Positions 5,428 through 11,258 of a DNA stretch of 11,926 nucleotides are shown in pieces. The notes below the pieces were generated by a model. It did not search any database and was not told the DNA's origin. It worked only from the letters and a program-made list of their open reading frames with translations. The position numbers and the translations under genes are program-made. The stretch's first letter is position 1; each line of letters starts with the position of its first letter. The stretch comes from Actinomycetota bacterium (lineage in GTDB: Bacteria > Actinomycetota > Thermoleophilia > Gaiellales > Gaiellaceae), in the NCBI GenBank assembly GCA_005883365.1, contig VAXA01000091.1, positions 1-11,926 of the forward strand, read 5' to 3'.

Positions 5428-6422
5428 GCGAAGGCCCCGCGTACACGGCCGAAGAGGAGCGGCCCTGCCAGTGCCAGGCGTACCTGCGGGCGACCGAGCG
5501 CGCCGCGCTCGTCTCGGCGCGCTGGCTCGGCCGGGCGGACGAGGGCGCGGCGGAGGAGGAGGCGGCGACCGGCATGCGCGCGACCCTCGACATCTTGCCG
5601 ATCAGCGGGCGCGTCGTGTTCGGCTCGCTCGACGACTCCGGCGGCCTCACGCCGGGCGCGATCGTCGGCTCCGGGGGAAAGGAGGTCGACCTCGCGCTCG
5701 ACCCGCTCGAGGGCCGCGGCGTCGTTGCGCGCGGCGGCAACGGCGCGATGTCGATGATCGCCGTCGGCGATCCCGGCCGCTTCACCACGCTCCCCGACAT
5801 CTACATGCGGAAGATGGCCGTCGGCCCGCGCGCCCGCGGCTCGATCAACCTCCTCCGGCCGGTCGAGGAGAACATCGAGGCTATCGCGGAGGCGTTCGGG
5901 CGGCGCGTGAACGACGTGACGACGATCATCCTCGACCGGCCGCGCCACCACGACCTGATCGAGGAGATCCGCAACTCGGGCGCCCGGATCAAGCTCATCC
6001 AGGACGGCGACGTCACCGCGTCGATCTCCGCCGCGATCCGCGGGACGAACGACCACCTCGCGATCGGGATCGGCGGCACCCGCCAGGCCGTGCTCTCGGC
6101 GGCCGCGCTTCGCTGCCTCGGCGGCGAGCTGCAGGCGCAGTTCTGGCCGACGTCCCGCCGCGAGATCGACGAGCTGCGGGAGGCCGGGATCGAGGACTAC
6201 GAGCGGGTCTTCCGTACCGAGGACCTCGCGCCCGGCGAGGTGATCGTCGCGGCGACCGGCGTCTCGAACGGAGATCTGCTCCGCGGCGTCCGTTTCCTTG
6301 CCGACAGCGCCCGCACGCACTCGCTCGTCATGTGCACGCGCTGCAACTGGGTGCGCTTCGTCGACGGCATCCACTTCTTCGCGCGCGAGCGGCGCGAGGA
6401 AGTGCGTCTGCTCGGTTACTAG
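5424..6422 (+). CDS. glpX: Divergent GlpX-like (class II fructose-bisphosphatase family) phosphatase
   Basis: The 332-residue protein aligns by eye along the whole GlpX family: RATERAALVSARWLGRAD (22-39), VDLALDPLEG (88-97), DIYMRKMAVGP (125-135), ILDRPRHHDLIEEI (169-182), IQDGDVTASI (192-201), GIGGTRQAVLSAAALR (215-230) and ATGVSNGDLLRGV (277-289). GlpX enzymes remove the 1-phosphate from fructose 1,6-bisphosphate in gluconeogenesis using metal ions. Some ligands are kept (Asp39, Asp93, Glu96). The usual GEGExDEAPM segment is replaced by FGSLDDSGGL (67-76), and the Glu of the GGxPEG motif is Gln221. There are also CQC at 15-17 and CTRC at 304-307, which I do not expect in the family. The start is fixed by the ATGA overlap with the kinase gene. 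Substrate may differ from fructose bisphosphate. Confidence 0.85.
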   Translation: MSEGPAYTAEEERPCQCQAYLRATERAALVSARWLGRADEGAAEEEAATGMRATLDILPISGRVVFGSLDDSGGLTPGAIVGSGGKEVDLALDPLEGRGVVARGGNGAMSMIAVGDPGRFTTLPDIYMRKMAVGPRARGSINLLRPVEENIEAIAEAFGRRVNDVTTIILDRPRHHDLIEEIRNSGARIKLIQDGDVTASISAAIRGTNDHLAIGIGGTRQAVLSAAALRCLGGELQAQFWPTSRREIDELREAGIEDYERVFRTEDLAPGEVIVAATGVSNGDLLRGVRFLADSARTHSLVMCTRCNWVRFVDGIHFFARERREEVRLLGY

Positions 6423-6464
6423 ATCGCAAGGCGAATCTTCGTTCCCTTTCGCGCGAGGGCGTCG

Positions 6465-6470
6465 TAGCAT
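6465..6470 (+). promoter_or_regulatory. Possible -10 box for the FAD oxidase gene
   Basis: TAGCAT lies 29 nt before ATG 6500 in the 77-bp gap after glpX. Unlike several other genes here, this one has a normal leader with a purine-rich Shine-Dalgarno (GGGAGGGG and AGGA within 6486-6499). No clear -35 is seen. Confidence 0.35.
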
Positions 6471-6499
6471 CGTCGCCAACCGACAGGGAGGGGAAAGGA

Positions 6500-7864
6500 A
6501 TGGCTATTTCGGTCGAAGGGCTCGCGTCGGCCGTCAAGGGCAGGGTCGTCGAGCCCGGCGCGCCGGACTACGACGAGTCACGCGCGCTGTACAACGCGAT
6601 GATCGACAAGCGGCCCGCCGCGATCGCGTACTGCGTCGACGAGGCGGACGTGTCCGCTGCTGTCGGCTACGGCAGGGAGCACAACCTGCCGATTGCCATC
6701 CGCTCCGGCGGCCACAACGGCGGCGGCCTGGGCTCGGTGGACGAAGGGCTCGTGATCGATCTCTCGGAGATGAGCGAAGTCACCGTCGACCCGGCCGCGC
6801 GCCTGGCCCGTGTCGGCGGCGGTGCGCTGCTCAAGGATGTCCTCGACGCCACGCACGAGCACGGCTTGACCGTGCCGGTCGGGATCATCGGCACTACGGG
6901 CGTCGGCGGGCTCACGCTTGGCGGCGGAATGGGCCACCTGACGCGGGCGGGCGGCCTTACGATCGACAACCTCGTCGCAGCTACGGTCGTGCTCGCCGAC
7001 GGCTCCGTCGTCCAGACGGACTCCGAGCGCGAGCCGGATCTCTTCTGGGCGCTGCGCGGCGGCGGCGGTAACTTCGGCGTCGTCACGTCGTTCTCGTTCA
7101 AGTGCCACCCCGTCACGACTGTGCTGGCGGGACCGGTGCTCTACGACCTCGAGGACACGACCGAGGTGCTGGCGTGGTACCGCGACTTCCTCCCGGCTCT
7201 GCCGGACGAGGTCAGCGGCTTCTTCGCCTTCCTCTCTGTTCCGCCGGCACCGCCGTTCCCGGAGGAGCTGCACCTGCGCAAGGTCTGCGGCGTCGCCTGG
7301 ACGCAGGCGGGAGACGAGGAGTCCGATGCGCTTCGCGAGGCACGGTCGTTCGGCAAGCCGCTCCTCGACGGGATCTCGCCGTTGCCGCTCCCGGTGTGGA
7401 ACACGGCCTTCGACGCGCTGTACCCGCCCGGCGACCAGTGGTACTGGCGCGGCGAGTTCATCCGGGAGATCCCGGACGAGGCGATCGCCGTGCACGCCGA
7501 ATACGGCCCGGCGATGCCGACCTGGAAGTCGACGATGCACCTCTACCCGATCGACGGCGCGGCCGCCCGGGTCGGACACGACGAGACCGCGTGGTCATAC
7601 CGCGACGCGGTCTGGGGAGGCGTTTTCGCGGGGGTCGACCCGGATCCCGCGAACGCCGGCGCGATTCGTGACTGGGCCGTGGCGTACTCCGACGCGATCA
7701 AGCCATATGGCATGGGCGGCGGTTACGTCAACTTCCACATGGCCGAGCCCGATCGCGTCCGCGGGATGTACGGGGCGAACTACGACCGGCTCGCGCGCGT
7801 CAAGGCGCAGTACGACCCGGAAAACGTCTTCCGGGTCAACCAGAACATCCCGCCCGCGGCCTAG
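6500..7864 (+). CDS. FAD-linked oxidase, berberine-bridge-enzyme type
   Basis: The 454-residue protein has the PCMH/VAO FAD-binding fold. RSGGHN (68-73) carries His72, the site of covalent FAD attachment in this family. GIIGTTGVGGLTLGGGMGHL (128-147) is the second FAD loop. The position where bicovalent relatives have Cys is not Cys, so attachment is probably through His only. ALRGGGGNFGVVTSFSF follows, then the C-terminal BBE segment with GMYGANYDRLARVKAQYDPENVFRVNQNI. Such enzymes oxidise alcohols, sugars or secondary metabolites with O2. The substrate cannot be read from the sequence. No signal peptide is visible. It has its own gap, Shine-Dalgarno and likely promoter, so it is probably not part of the cDPG cluster. 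The strong hairpin at 7886-7912 lies just after its stop. Confidence 0.9.
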   Translation: MAISVEGLASAVKGRVVEPGAPDYDESRALYNAMIDKRPAAIAYCVDEADVSAAVGYGREHNLPIAIRSGGHNGGGLGSVDEGLVIDLSEMSEVTVDPAARLARVGGGALLKDVLDATHEHGLTVPVGIIGTTGVGGLTLGGGMGHLTRAGGLTIDNLVAATVVLADGSVVQTDSEREPDLFWALRGGGGNFGVVTSFSFKCHPVTTVLAGPVLYDLEDTTEVLAWYRDFLPALPDEVSGFFAFLSVPPAPPFPEELHLRKVCGVAWTQAGDEESDALREARSFGKPLLDGISPLPLPVWNTAFDALYPPGDQWYWRGEFIREIPDEAIAVHAEYGPAMPTWKSTMHLYPIDGAAARVGHDETAWSYRDAVWGGVFAGVDPDPANAGAIRDWAVAYSDAIKPYGMGGGYVNFHMAEPDRVRGMYGANYDRLARVKAQYDPENVFRVNQNIPPAA

Positions 7865-7879
7865 CGGGCGGAGCGAGTA

Positions 7880-8038
7880 TCAGCCGGGCGGGCGGCGTCC
7901 TGCCGCCCGCCCGCGCTCGTCGTAGCGCTTGCCGGCGCGGAGGAACCACCAAGCGAACCAGATCATGCCGCCCACGGCGACGATCGTGGAGACGAGGATG
8001 ACCGCGTCCACGACCGCAGTGCCGGCGGCGACGAGCAC
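7880..8038 (-). CDS. Short single-pass membrane protein (52 aa)
   Basis: A GTG at 8038 opens a 52-codon frame ending at TGA 7882-7880. Residues of about 8-34 form one hydrophobic helix (DAVILVSTIV followed by AVGGMIWFAWWFL). A basic cytoplasmic-type tail follows (RAGKRYDERGRAAGRRPPG), giving an N-out, C-in prediction. Support for the start comes from TACGAT at 8050-8045, exactly 6 nt before the GTG, the same leaderless layout as its divergent neighbour at 8071. The last codons overlap the GC hairpin at 7886-7912. Its function is unknown and no family is recognised. It is short enough to be missed by ordinary gene callers. Confidence 0.6.
   Translation of the reverse strand: MLVAAGTAVVDAVILVSTIVAVGGMIWFAWWFLRAGKRYDERGRAAGRRPPG
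7886..7912. terminator. Perfect 11-bp GC hairpin after the FAD oxidase
   Basis: GGGCGGGCGGC and GCCGCCCGCCC form a perfect 11-bp stem around the 5-nt loop GTCCT. It begins 22 nt past the FAD oxidase TAG and lies inside the 3' end of the short minus-strand membrane protein gene. No T-run follows on either strand, so if it terminates transcription it is of the U-less type and could work in both directions. Confidence 0.5.
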
Positions 8039-8044
8039 GACGGA

Positions 8045-8050
8045 ATCGTA
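8045..8050 (-). promoter_or_regulatory. -10 box, leaderless start of the short membrane protein
   Basis: TACGAT on the minus strand is followed by 6 nt and then GTG 8038. It lies back to back with the -10 of the plus-strand gene at 8071, in a 32-bp divergent gap. Confidence 0.5.
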
Positions 8051-8058
8051 CGCGCCTC

Positions 8059-8064
8059 TACACT
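8059..8064 (+). promoter_or_regulatory. -10 box, leaderless start of the DUF59 gene
   Basis: TACACT is followed by 6 nt (GGCCGC) and then ATG 8071. The A of the ATG would be +1. There is no Shine-Dalgarno, which agrees with a leaderless message. Confidence 0.55.
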
Positions 8065-8070
8065 GGCCGC

Positions 8071-8370
8071 ATGGCCACGCGCGACGAAGTATTCGAGGTT
8101 CTCCGCCAGGTCGAGGATCCCGAGCTCGGCATGGACATCGTCGACCTCGGTCTCGTCTACGAGGTCGAGATGGAGGACTCGACGGCGAAGGTCACGTACA
8201 GCCTGACCTCGATGGGCTGTCCCGCCGGGCCGCTCATCGCGCAGGACATCGACAGCGCGATCCGGCAGGTAGAGGGCATCGAGAACGTCGAGCTCGAGCT
8301 GACGTTCGACCCGCCGTGGACGCCGGACAAGATGTCCGACGACGCCAAGTTCATCCTCGGCTTCGGCTGA
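8071..8370 (+). CDS. MIP18/DUF59 family (SufT/PaaD-like) Fe-S assembly protein
   Basis: The 99-residue protein is a complete DUF59 domain. It shows EVLRQVEDPELGMDIVDLGLVYEV near the N-terminus (the DPE and DLGL signature), the conserved cysteine segment SLTSMGCPAGPLI (the Cys thought to take part in Fe-S or metal handling), and FDPPWTPDKMSDDAK near the end. Relatives include SufT, PaaD and eukaryotic MIP18, which help mature Fe-S proteins in the cytoplasm. It is a single-domain form and stands alone, not in a suf operon. The closest client in the window is QueG with its Fe-S clusters, but nothing links them directly. It converges on the anti-sigma-like gene with 12 bp between stops. Confidence 0.9.
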   Translation: MATRDEVFEVLRQVEDPELGMDIVDLGLVYEVEMEDSTAKVTYSLTSMGCPAGPLIAQDIDSAIRQVEGIENVELELTFDPPWTPDKMSDDAKFILGFG

Positions 8371-8382
8371 GCTGCGTCCCTC

Positions 8383-9027
8383 CTAGCGGACGCTCCGTGC
8401 GACCGCGAGTGCTCGATCGCGCGTGACCGCGGCTTCCAGGCGCAGGGTCAGTGGCCCGTGCTGCCAGATCAGCGAGTGCCCGGCAGCGCGAGGCGGCCCG
8501 CCCGGGAGGTACAGGGCGTGGCGGGCGCCGATCCAGATGCCCGGCTCGCCGTCGACGTTGACGTACTCGACGTCCGTCGTGCCGCGCGCGGCCTTCTTGA
8601 GGATCTCGGCGCCGGCGCCGCTCTTGAACTCGAAGAGGAGCAGGCCCGGGTAGCGAAGCCAGTAGCCGCCGTCGCCCCTGTAGACGCCCTCGGGCCGGCG
8701 GCCGTCCGGCAGGAGCAGGCGGAACGATGCCTGCCCGAGCGCGATCGGCGCCCCCAATGGCCGATGCGGCGTGAGTGGCGGGAGCCGGTCGACGATCGTC
8801 ACCACGGCGCCGCGCAGATGGAAGAAGCGCAGCAGCGATGCGCGCGATCCTGGCACGGCGAACGCCACGGCGAGCGCGGCGACGCCGGTCGCCAGCGCGA
8901 GGGCGAGCAGCCGGCGGCGGTGCCGGCGGCGGTCGAGGCGGGCGCGGACCGCGTGGACGAGGGGGGGAGCGGTCGGTACGTCGAGGTACTCACCGAGGTC
9001 GCGAAGCTCGAGCTCGAGGTCCGTCAT
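8383..9027 (-). CDS. Membrane anti-sigma-like protein with C-terminal DUF4367-like domain
   Basis: This is a 214-residue single-pass protein. Residues 1-38 are an acidic then very basic cytoplasmic segment, about 40-58 form the membrane helix (LLALALATGVAALAVAFAV), and the rest would lie outside the membrane. The outer part ends with a pattern typical of DUF4367-like domains: VEYVNVDGEPGIWI, HSLIWQHGPLTLRLEAAVTRDRALAVARSV. The start is ATG 9027 because it overlaps the sigma factor TGA (ATGA) and follows GGAGGAG at a good distance. Its position directly after an ECF sigma gene and its topology suggest it holds the sigma factor at the membrane. The cytoplasmic segment has no HxxxCxxC zinc motif, so it would not be a zinc anti-sigma factor. 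Its role is inferred from context. Confidence 0.7.
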   Translation of the reverse strand: MTDLELELRDLGEYLDVPTAPPLVHAVRARLDRRRHRRRLLALALATGVAALAVAFAVPGSRASLLRFFHLRGAVVTIVDRLPPLTPHRPLGAPIALGQASFRLLLPDGRRPEGVYRGDGGYWLRYPGLLLFEFKSGAGAEILKKAARGTTDVEYVNVDGEPGIWIGARHALYLPGGPPRAAGHSLIWQHGPLTLRLEAAVTRDRALAVARSVR

Positions 9028-9560
9028 CGCAGCTCCTCCTGCAGTCGTGCGAGTGCCCGGTGCGTTCTCGACTTGACGGTGCCGCGGGGGATCCCGAGCG
9101 CTGCGGCGGTCTCCTCTTCCGAGAGCTCGAGGAGGTATCGGCAGGCGAGCACGTCGCGATCGTCGTCGGACAACCGCTCGACGGCGCTCAGGAGTCGCTC
9201 CCGGCGCTCGCTCGCGAGCGCGGCTGCCTCGGGATCCTCGCCGTTCGCTCCAGGCTCCACTGCCGCGCGCAGCGTCAGCGCGGCGCGCCGGCCGCGGGCG
9301 CGGCGGCGGTTTCGGGCCTCGTTCGCGACGATCGTCAGCAACCACGGGCGAAATGGCTCACCCGTGTGGAAGCGCCCAAGCGCACGGTGGGCCTTGACGA
9401 ACGCGTCCTGTGCCGCCTCCTCGGCGTCGGACGCATCCCCTGCGATTACGAACGCGGTGCGGAAGGCGAGCGACTGATAGGCAAGCACAAGCGTCTCGAA
9501 CGCGACTGAATCGCCTCGACGCGCCCGCTCGACGAGCGTCTCCTCGCCCGGCGGCTCCAT
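9024..9560 (-). CDS. ECF-type RNA polymerase sigma factor
   Basis: This is a 178-residue sigma-70 family protein with regions 2 and 4 only, normal for an ECF factor. Region 2 spans about 10-90, with the core-binding segment DAEEAAQDAFVKAHRALGRF (45-64) and the promoter-melting and -10 recognition part PWLLTIVANEARNRRRARGRR (72-92). An acidic linker (103-115) follows. Region 4 is at about 120-178: LSDDDRDVLACRYLLELSEEE, then the helix-turn-helix TAAALGIPRGTVKSRTHRAL (151-170) for -35 recognition. It starts 17 nt after the stop of the secreted-protein gene and its stop overlaps the anti-sigma-like gene, so the three form one operon. The ECF-type promoter at 10215-10243 in front of the operon suggests it activates its own transcription. 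Confidence 0.95.
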   Translation of the reverse strand: MEPPGEETLVERARRGDSVAFETLVLAYQSLAFRTAFVIAGDASDAEEAAQDAFVKAHRALGRFHTGEPFRPWLLTIVANEARNRRRARGRRAALTLRAAVEPGANGEDPEAAALASERRERLLSAVERLSDDDRDVLACRYLLELSEEETAAALGIPRGTVKSRTHRALARLQEELR

Positions 9561-9577
9561 AGCCCGATTCTCATGGT

Positions 9578-10183
9578 TCAGGCGGTGCCTCTCACCGCCC
9601 GGACGCGGGTGATCCCCCGCCGGCGCAGCGCGAGGACGAGCAGGACGAGGGCGGCCGCGACACCGGCACCGGCGCCGGTCCAGGTCCAGGGAAGCGATTC
9701 GCCGGACGACGACGGCGCCAACTTGGGCAGCCCTGCCTCGACGAGCGCCGTCTTCAGCCCGGCTCCGGCGACGAGCCAGCCGCCGTAGGTGCGCTGGCCA
9801 CCCCAGAAGAGCTGACCGGCGCGCATATGTGTCACCGGACTTGGCTTCGCGTAGGGGTAGACGTCCTGGACGATCGTGCTGGCCCCGCTCGGACCGGGTA
9901 CGCGATACACGATGCGGTAGCGCGGGCCGAGGTCCCCCGCGGGTCGCGTCCGAGTGGTCGGGTCGGGAGACTGGCCGAAAACCTGGGGGAAGTAGCCACC
10001 GAACTGGACGAGCGAGCCGAGCGGGGTGCCGGCGCCGCCCTCGCCCTGGCCCTTAACGGGCAGCGCACGGCCGAGCCCGGGGCCGGTCAGCGACGCTGTC
10101 GCCGGCCCCTTCGCTGCCGCCGCCGCGGTCACAGTAAGCGTGGCGAGCGCTGCGAGTGTCGCGAGCGCGAGGAATTTGCGCAT
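9578..10183 (-). CDS. Exported, C-terminally anchored protein in the ECF operon
   Basis: I do not recognise the family. The 201-residue protein has a Sec signal peptide (MRKFLALATLAALATLTV, with cleavage likely after the Ala run near residue 24). An outer domain follows (GSLVQFGGYFPQVFGQSPDPTTRTR, YRIVYRVPGPSGASTIVQDVYPYAKPSPVTHMRAG, FWGGQRTYGGWLVAGAGL), then one C-terminal membrane helix (about 170-187) and a basic cytoplasmic tail (RRRGITRVRAVR). There are no cysteines in the outer domain. ATG 10183 is preceded by AAAGGA with 5-nt spacing. It is the first gene of the operon with the ECF sigma factor and the anti-sigma-like protein, so it could be a sensor, the signal protein or the main target of the system. 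Confidence 0.8.
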   Translation of the reverse strand: MRKFLALATLAALATLTVTAAAAAKGPATASLTGPGLGRALPVKGQGEGGAGTPLGSLVQFGGYFPQVFGQSPDPTTRTRPAGDLGPRYRIVYRVPGPSGASTIVQDVYPYAKPSPVTHMRAGQLFWGGQRTYGGWLVAGAGLKTALVEAGLPKLAPSSSGESLPWTWTGAGAGVAAALVLLVLALRRRGITRVRAVRGTA

Positions 10184-10214
10184 GCGGGTCCTTTCATCGA
10201 CGCCGTTCAGCCTT

Positions 10215-10243
10215 GATACACCGGCCGAGGCGCTGCGGTTCCC
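10215..10243 (-). promoter_or_regulatory. Predicted ECF promoter of the sigma operon
   Basis: On the minus strand, GGGAACC (10243-10237) is followed by a 16-nt spacer and TGTATC (10220-10215). GGAAC with a -10 at this distance is the usual ECF layout. The expected start of transcription is about 25 nt before ATG 10183, leaving room for the AAAGGA ribosome site. It suggests autoregulation by the operon's own sigma factor. Confidence 0.55.
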
Positions 10244-10254
10244 GCACGAACGCG

Positions 10255-11241
10255 TCAGATGGAGAGGACGATCTTGCCGAGCTGCTCGCCGGCCTCGAGC
10301 CGTTCGTGCGCGGCGCGGATCTCCTCCAGCGGGAGCACCGTGTCGATGACCGGTCGCACGCGGCCGCTCGCCACGAGCTCGTAGGCGCCCGCGAAGTCCT
10401 CGCCCGTTCCCATCGTGGAGCCGAGGATCGAGAGCTGCTTCCACCAGATCCGGTGCAGCGCCGCTGGGGGGTTCGGGCCCGTCGTCGCGCCGCAGACGGT
10501 GATGCGGCCGCCGGGGGCCGCGACCTGGAGAGACGTCGCCCAGGTCGCCTCGCCGACGGTCTCGACGACGACGTCGATGCCGTGGCCGCCAGTCGCCTCC
10601 TGCACCGCAGCCTTCACGTCCCCGGTCGAGTGGTTCACGATCGCGTCCGCGCCGAGCTCCCGGGCGCGCTCGAGCTTCGCCTCGCTCGAGGAGGTGATGA
10701 GCACCCGCGCCCCGAGCGCCTTCGCGATCGCCAGCACGGCGGTCGAGACGCCGCCGCCGATGCCCCAGGCGAGCACCCACTCGCCCTCGCGCAGGCCGGC
10801 TCGCGTCACGAGCATCCGGTACGCAGTCTCGAAGACGAGCGGGAAGGCCGCCGCCTCCTCGAAGGCCAACCCTTCCGGAATCGGGTGGACGTTCGTCGCC
10901 GGTACGGCGATCAGCTCGGCGTTCGTCCCGTCTCCATGCTCGCCGATCACGTGGATCCGGCCGCCGCCCGCCTCGATGCCGGGGTTGAGCACGACGCGCT
11001 CGCCGAGGTCGAAGCCCGTCACGCCGTCGCCGAGCGCCTCGACGACACCGGCCCCGTCAGCGCCGAGGATGCGCGGCTTCGGCACGGACGGCAGGCCCTT
11101 GCGGATCCAGAGGTCGAGGTGGTTCAGCGCGGAGGCGTGGAGGCGGACAAGTACCTCGCCGGGCTCTGCCACGGGATCCGGCGCGTCCTCGAGCACGAGC
11201 ACCTCGGGGCCGCCGTCCTCGTGGATCCGAACCGCGCGCAC
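10255..11241 (-). CDS. Zinc-free MDR oxidoreductase (quinone oxidoreductase-like)
   Basis: This is a 328-residue medium-chain dehydrogenase/reductase, cytoplasmic and NAD(P)H-dependent. The N-terminal catalytic domain reads MRAVRIHEDGGPEVLVLEDAP, ASALNHLDLWIRKG (37-49), ILGADGAGVVEALG (58-71). The nucleotide-binding domain has GIGGGVSTAVLAIAKALGARV (160-180), ERARELGADAIVNH (191-204) and a typical C-terminus LEAGEQLGKIVLSI. The catalytic zinc Cys is absent (ALNHLD), as in quinone oxidoreductases. The four-Cys structural zinc lobe that related proteins carry after NPGI is also missing: NPGIEAGGGRIHVIGEHGDGT runs straight through. The substrate is unknown. The GTG start at 11241 is supported by TAGTCT 6 nt upstream. 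It is divergent from queG across 17 bp. Confidence 0.88.
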   Translation of the reverse strand: MRAVRIHEDGGPEVLVLEDAPDPVAEPGEVLVRLHASALNHLDLWIRKGLPSVPKPRILGADGAGVVEALGDGVTGFDLGERVVLNPGIEAGGGRIHVIGEHGDGTNAELIAVPATNVHPIPEGLAFEEAAAFPLVFETAYRMLVTRAGLREGEWVLAWGIGGGVSTAVLAIAKALGARVLITSSSEAKLERARELGADAIVNHSTGDVKAAVQEATGGHGIDVVVETVGEATWATSLQVAAPGGRITVCGATTGPNPPAALHRIWWKQLSILGSTMGTGEDFAGAYELVASGRVRPVIDTVLPLEEIRAAHERLEAGEQLGKIVLSI

Positions 11242-11246
11242 CGCGG

Positions 11247-11253
11247 CAGACTA
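11247..11253. promoter_or_regulatory. Overlapping divergent -10 boxes between the MDR gene and queG
   Basis: On the minus strand, TAGTCT (11253-11248) is followed by 6 nt and GTG 11241. On the plus strand, CAGACT (11247-11252) is followed by 6 nt and GTG 11259, keeping the key A and last T of a -10 box. The two hexamers overlap almost fully, so one short duplex could open for either gene. Confidence 0.5.
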
Positions 11254-11258
11254 TCCGC

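Noticed and set aside
5259..7579. Long minus-strand open frames opposite glpX and the FAD oxidase
   Set aside because: They are shadows of strongly recognised plus-strand genes, with no family motifs or ribosome sites of their own.
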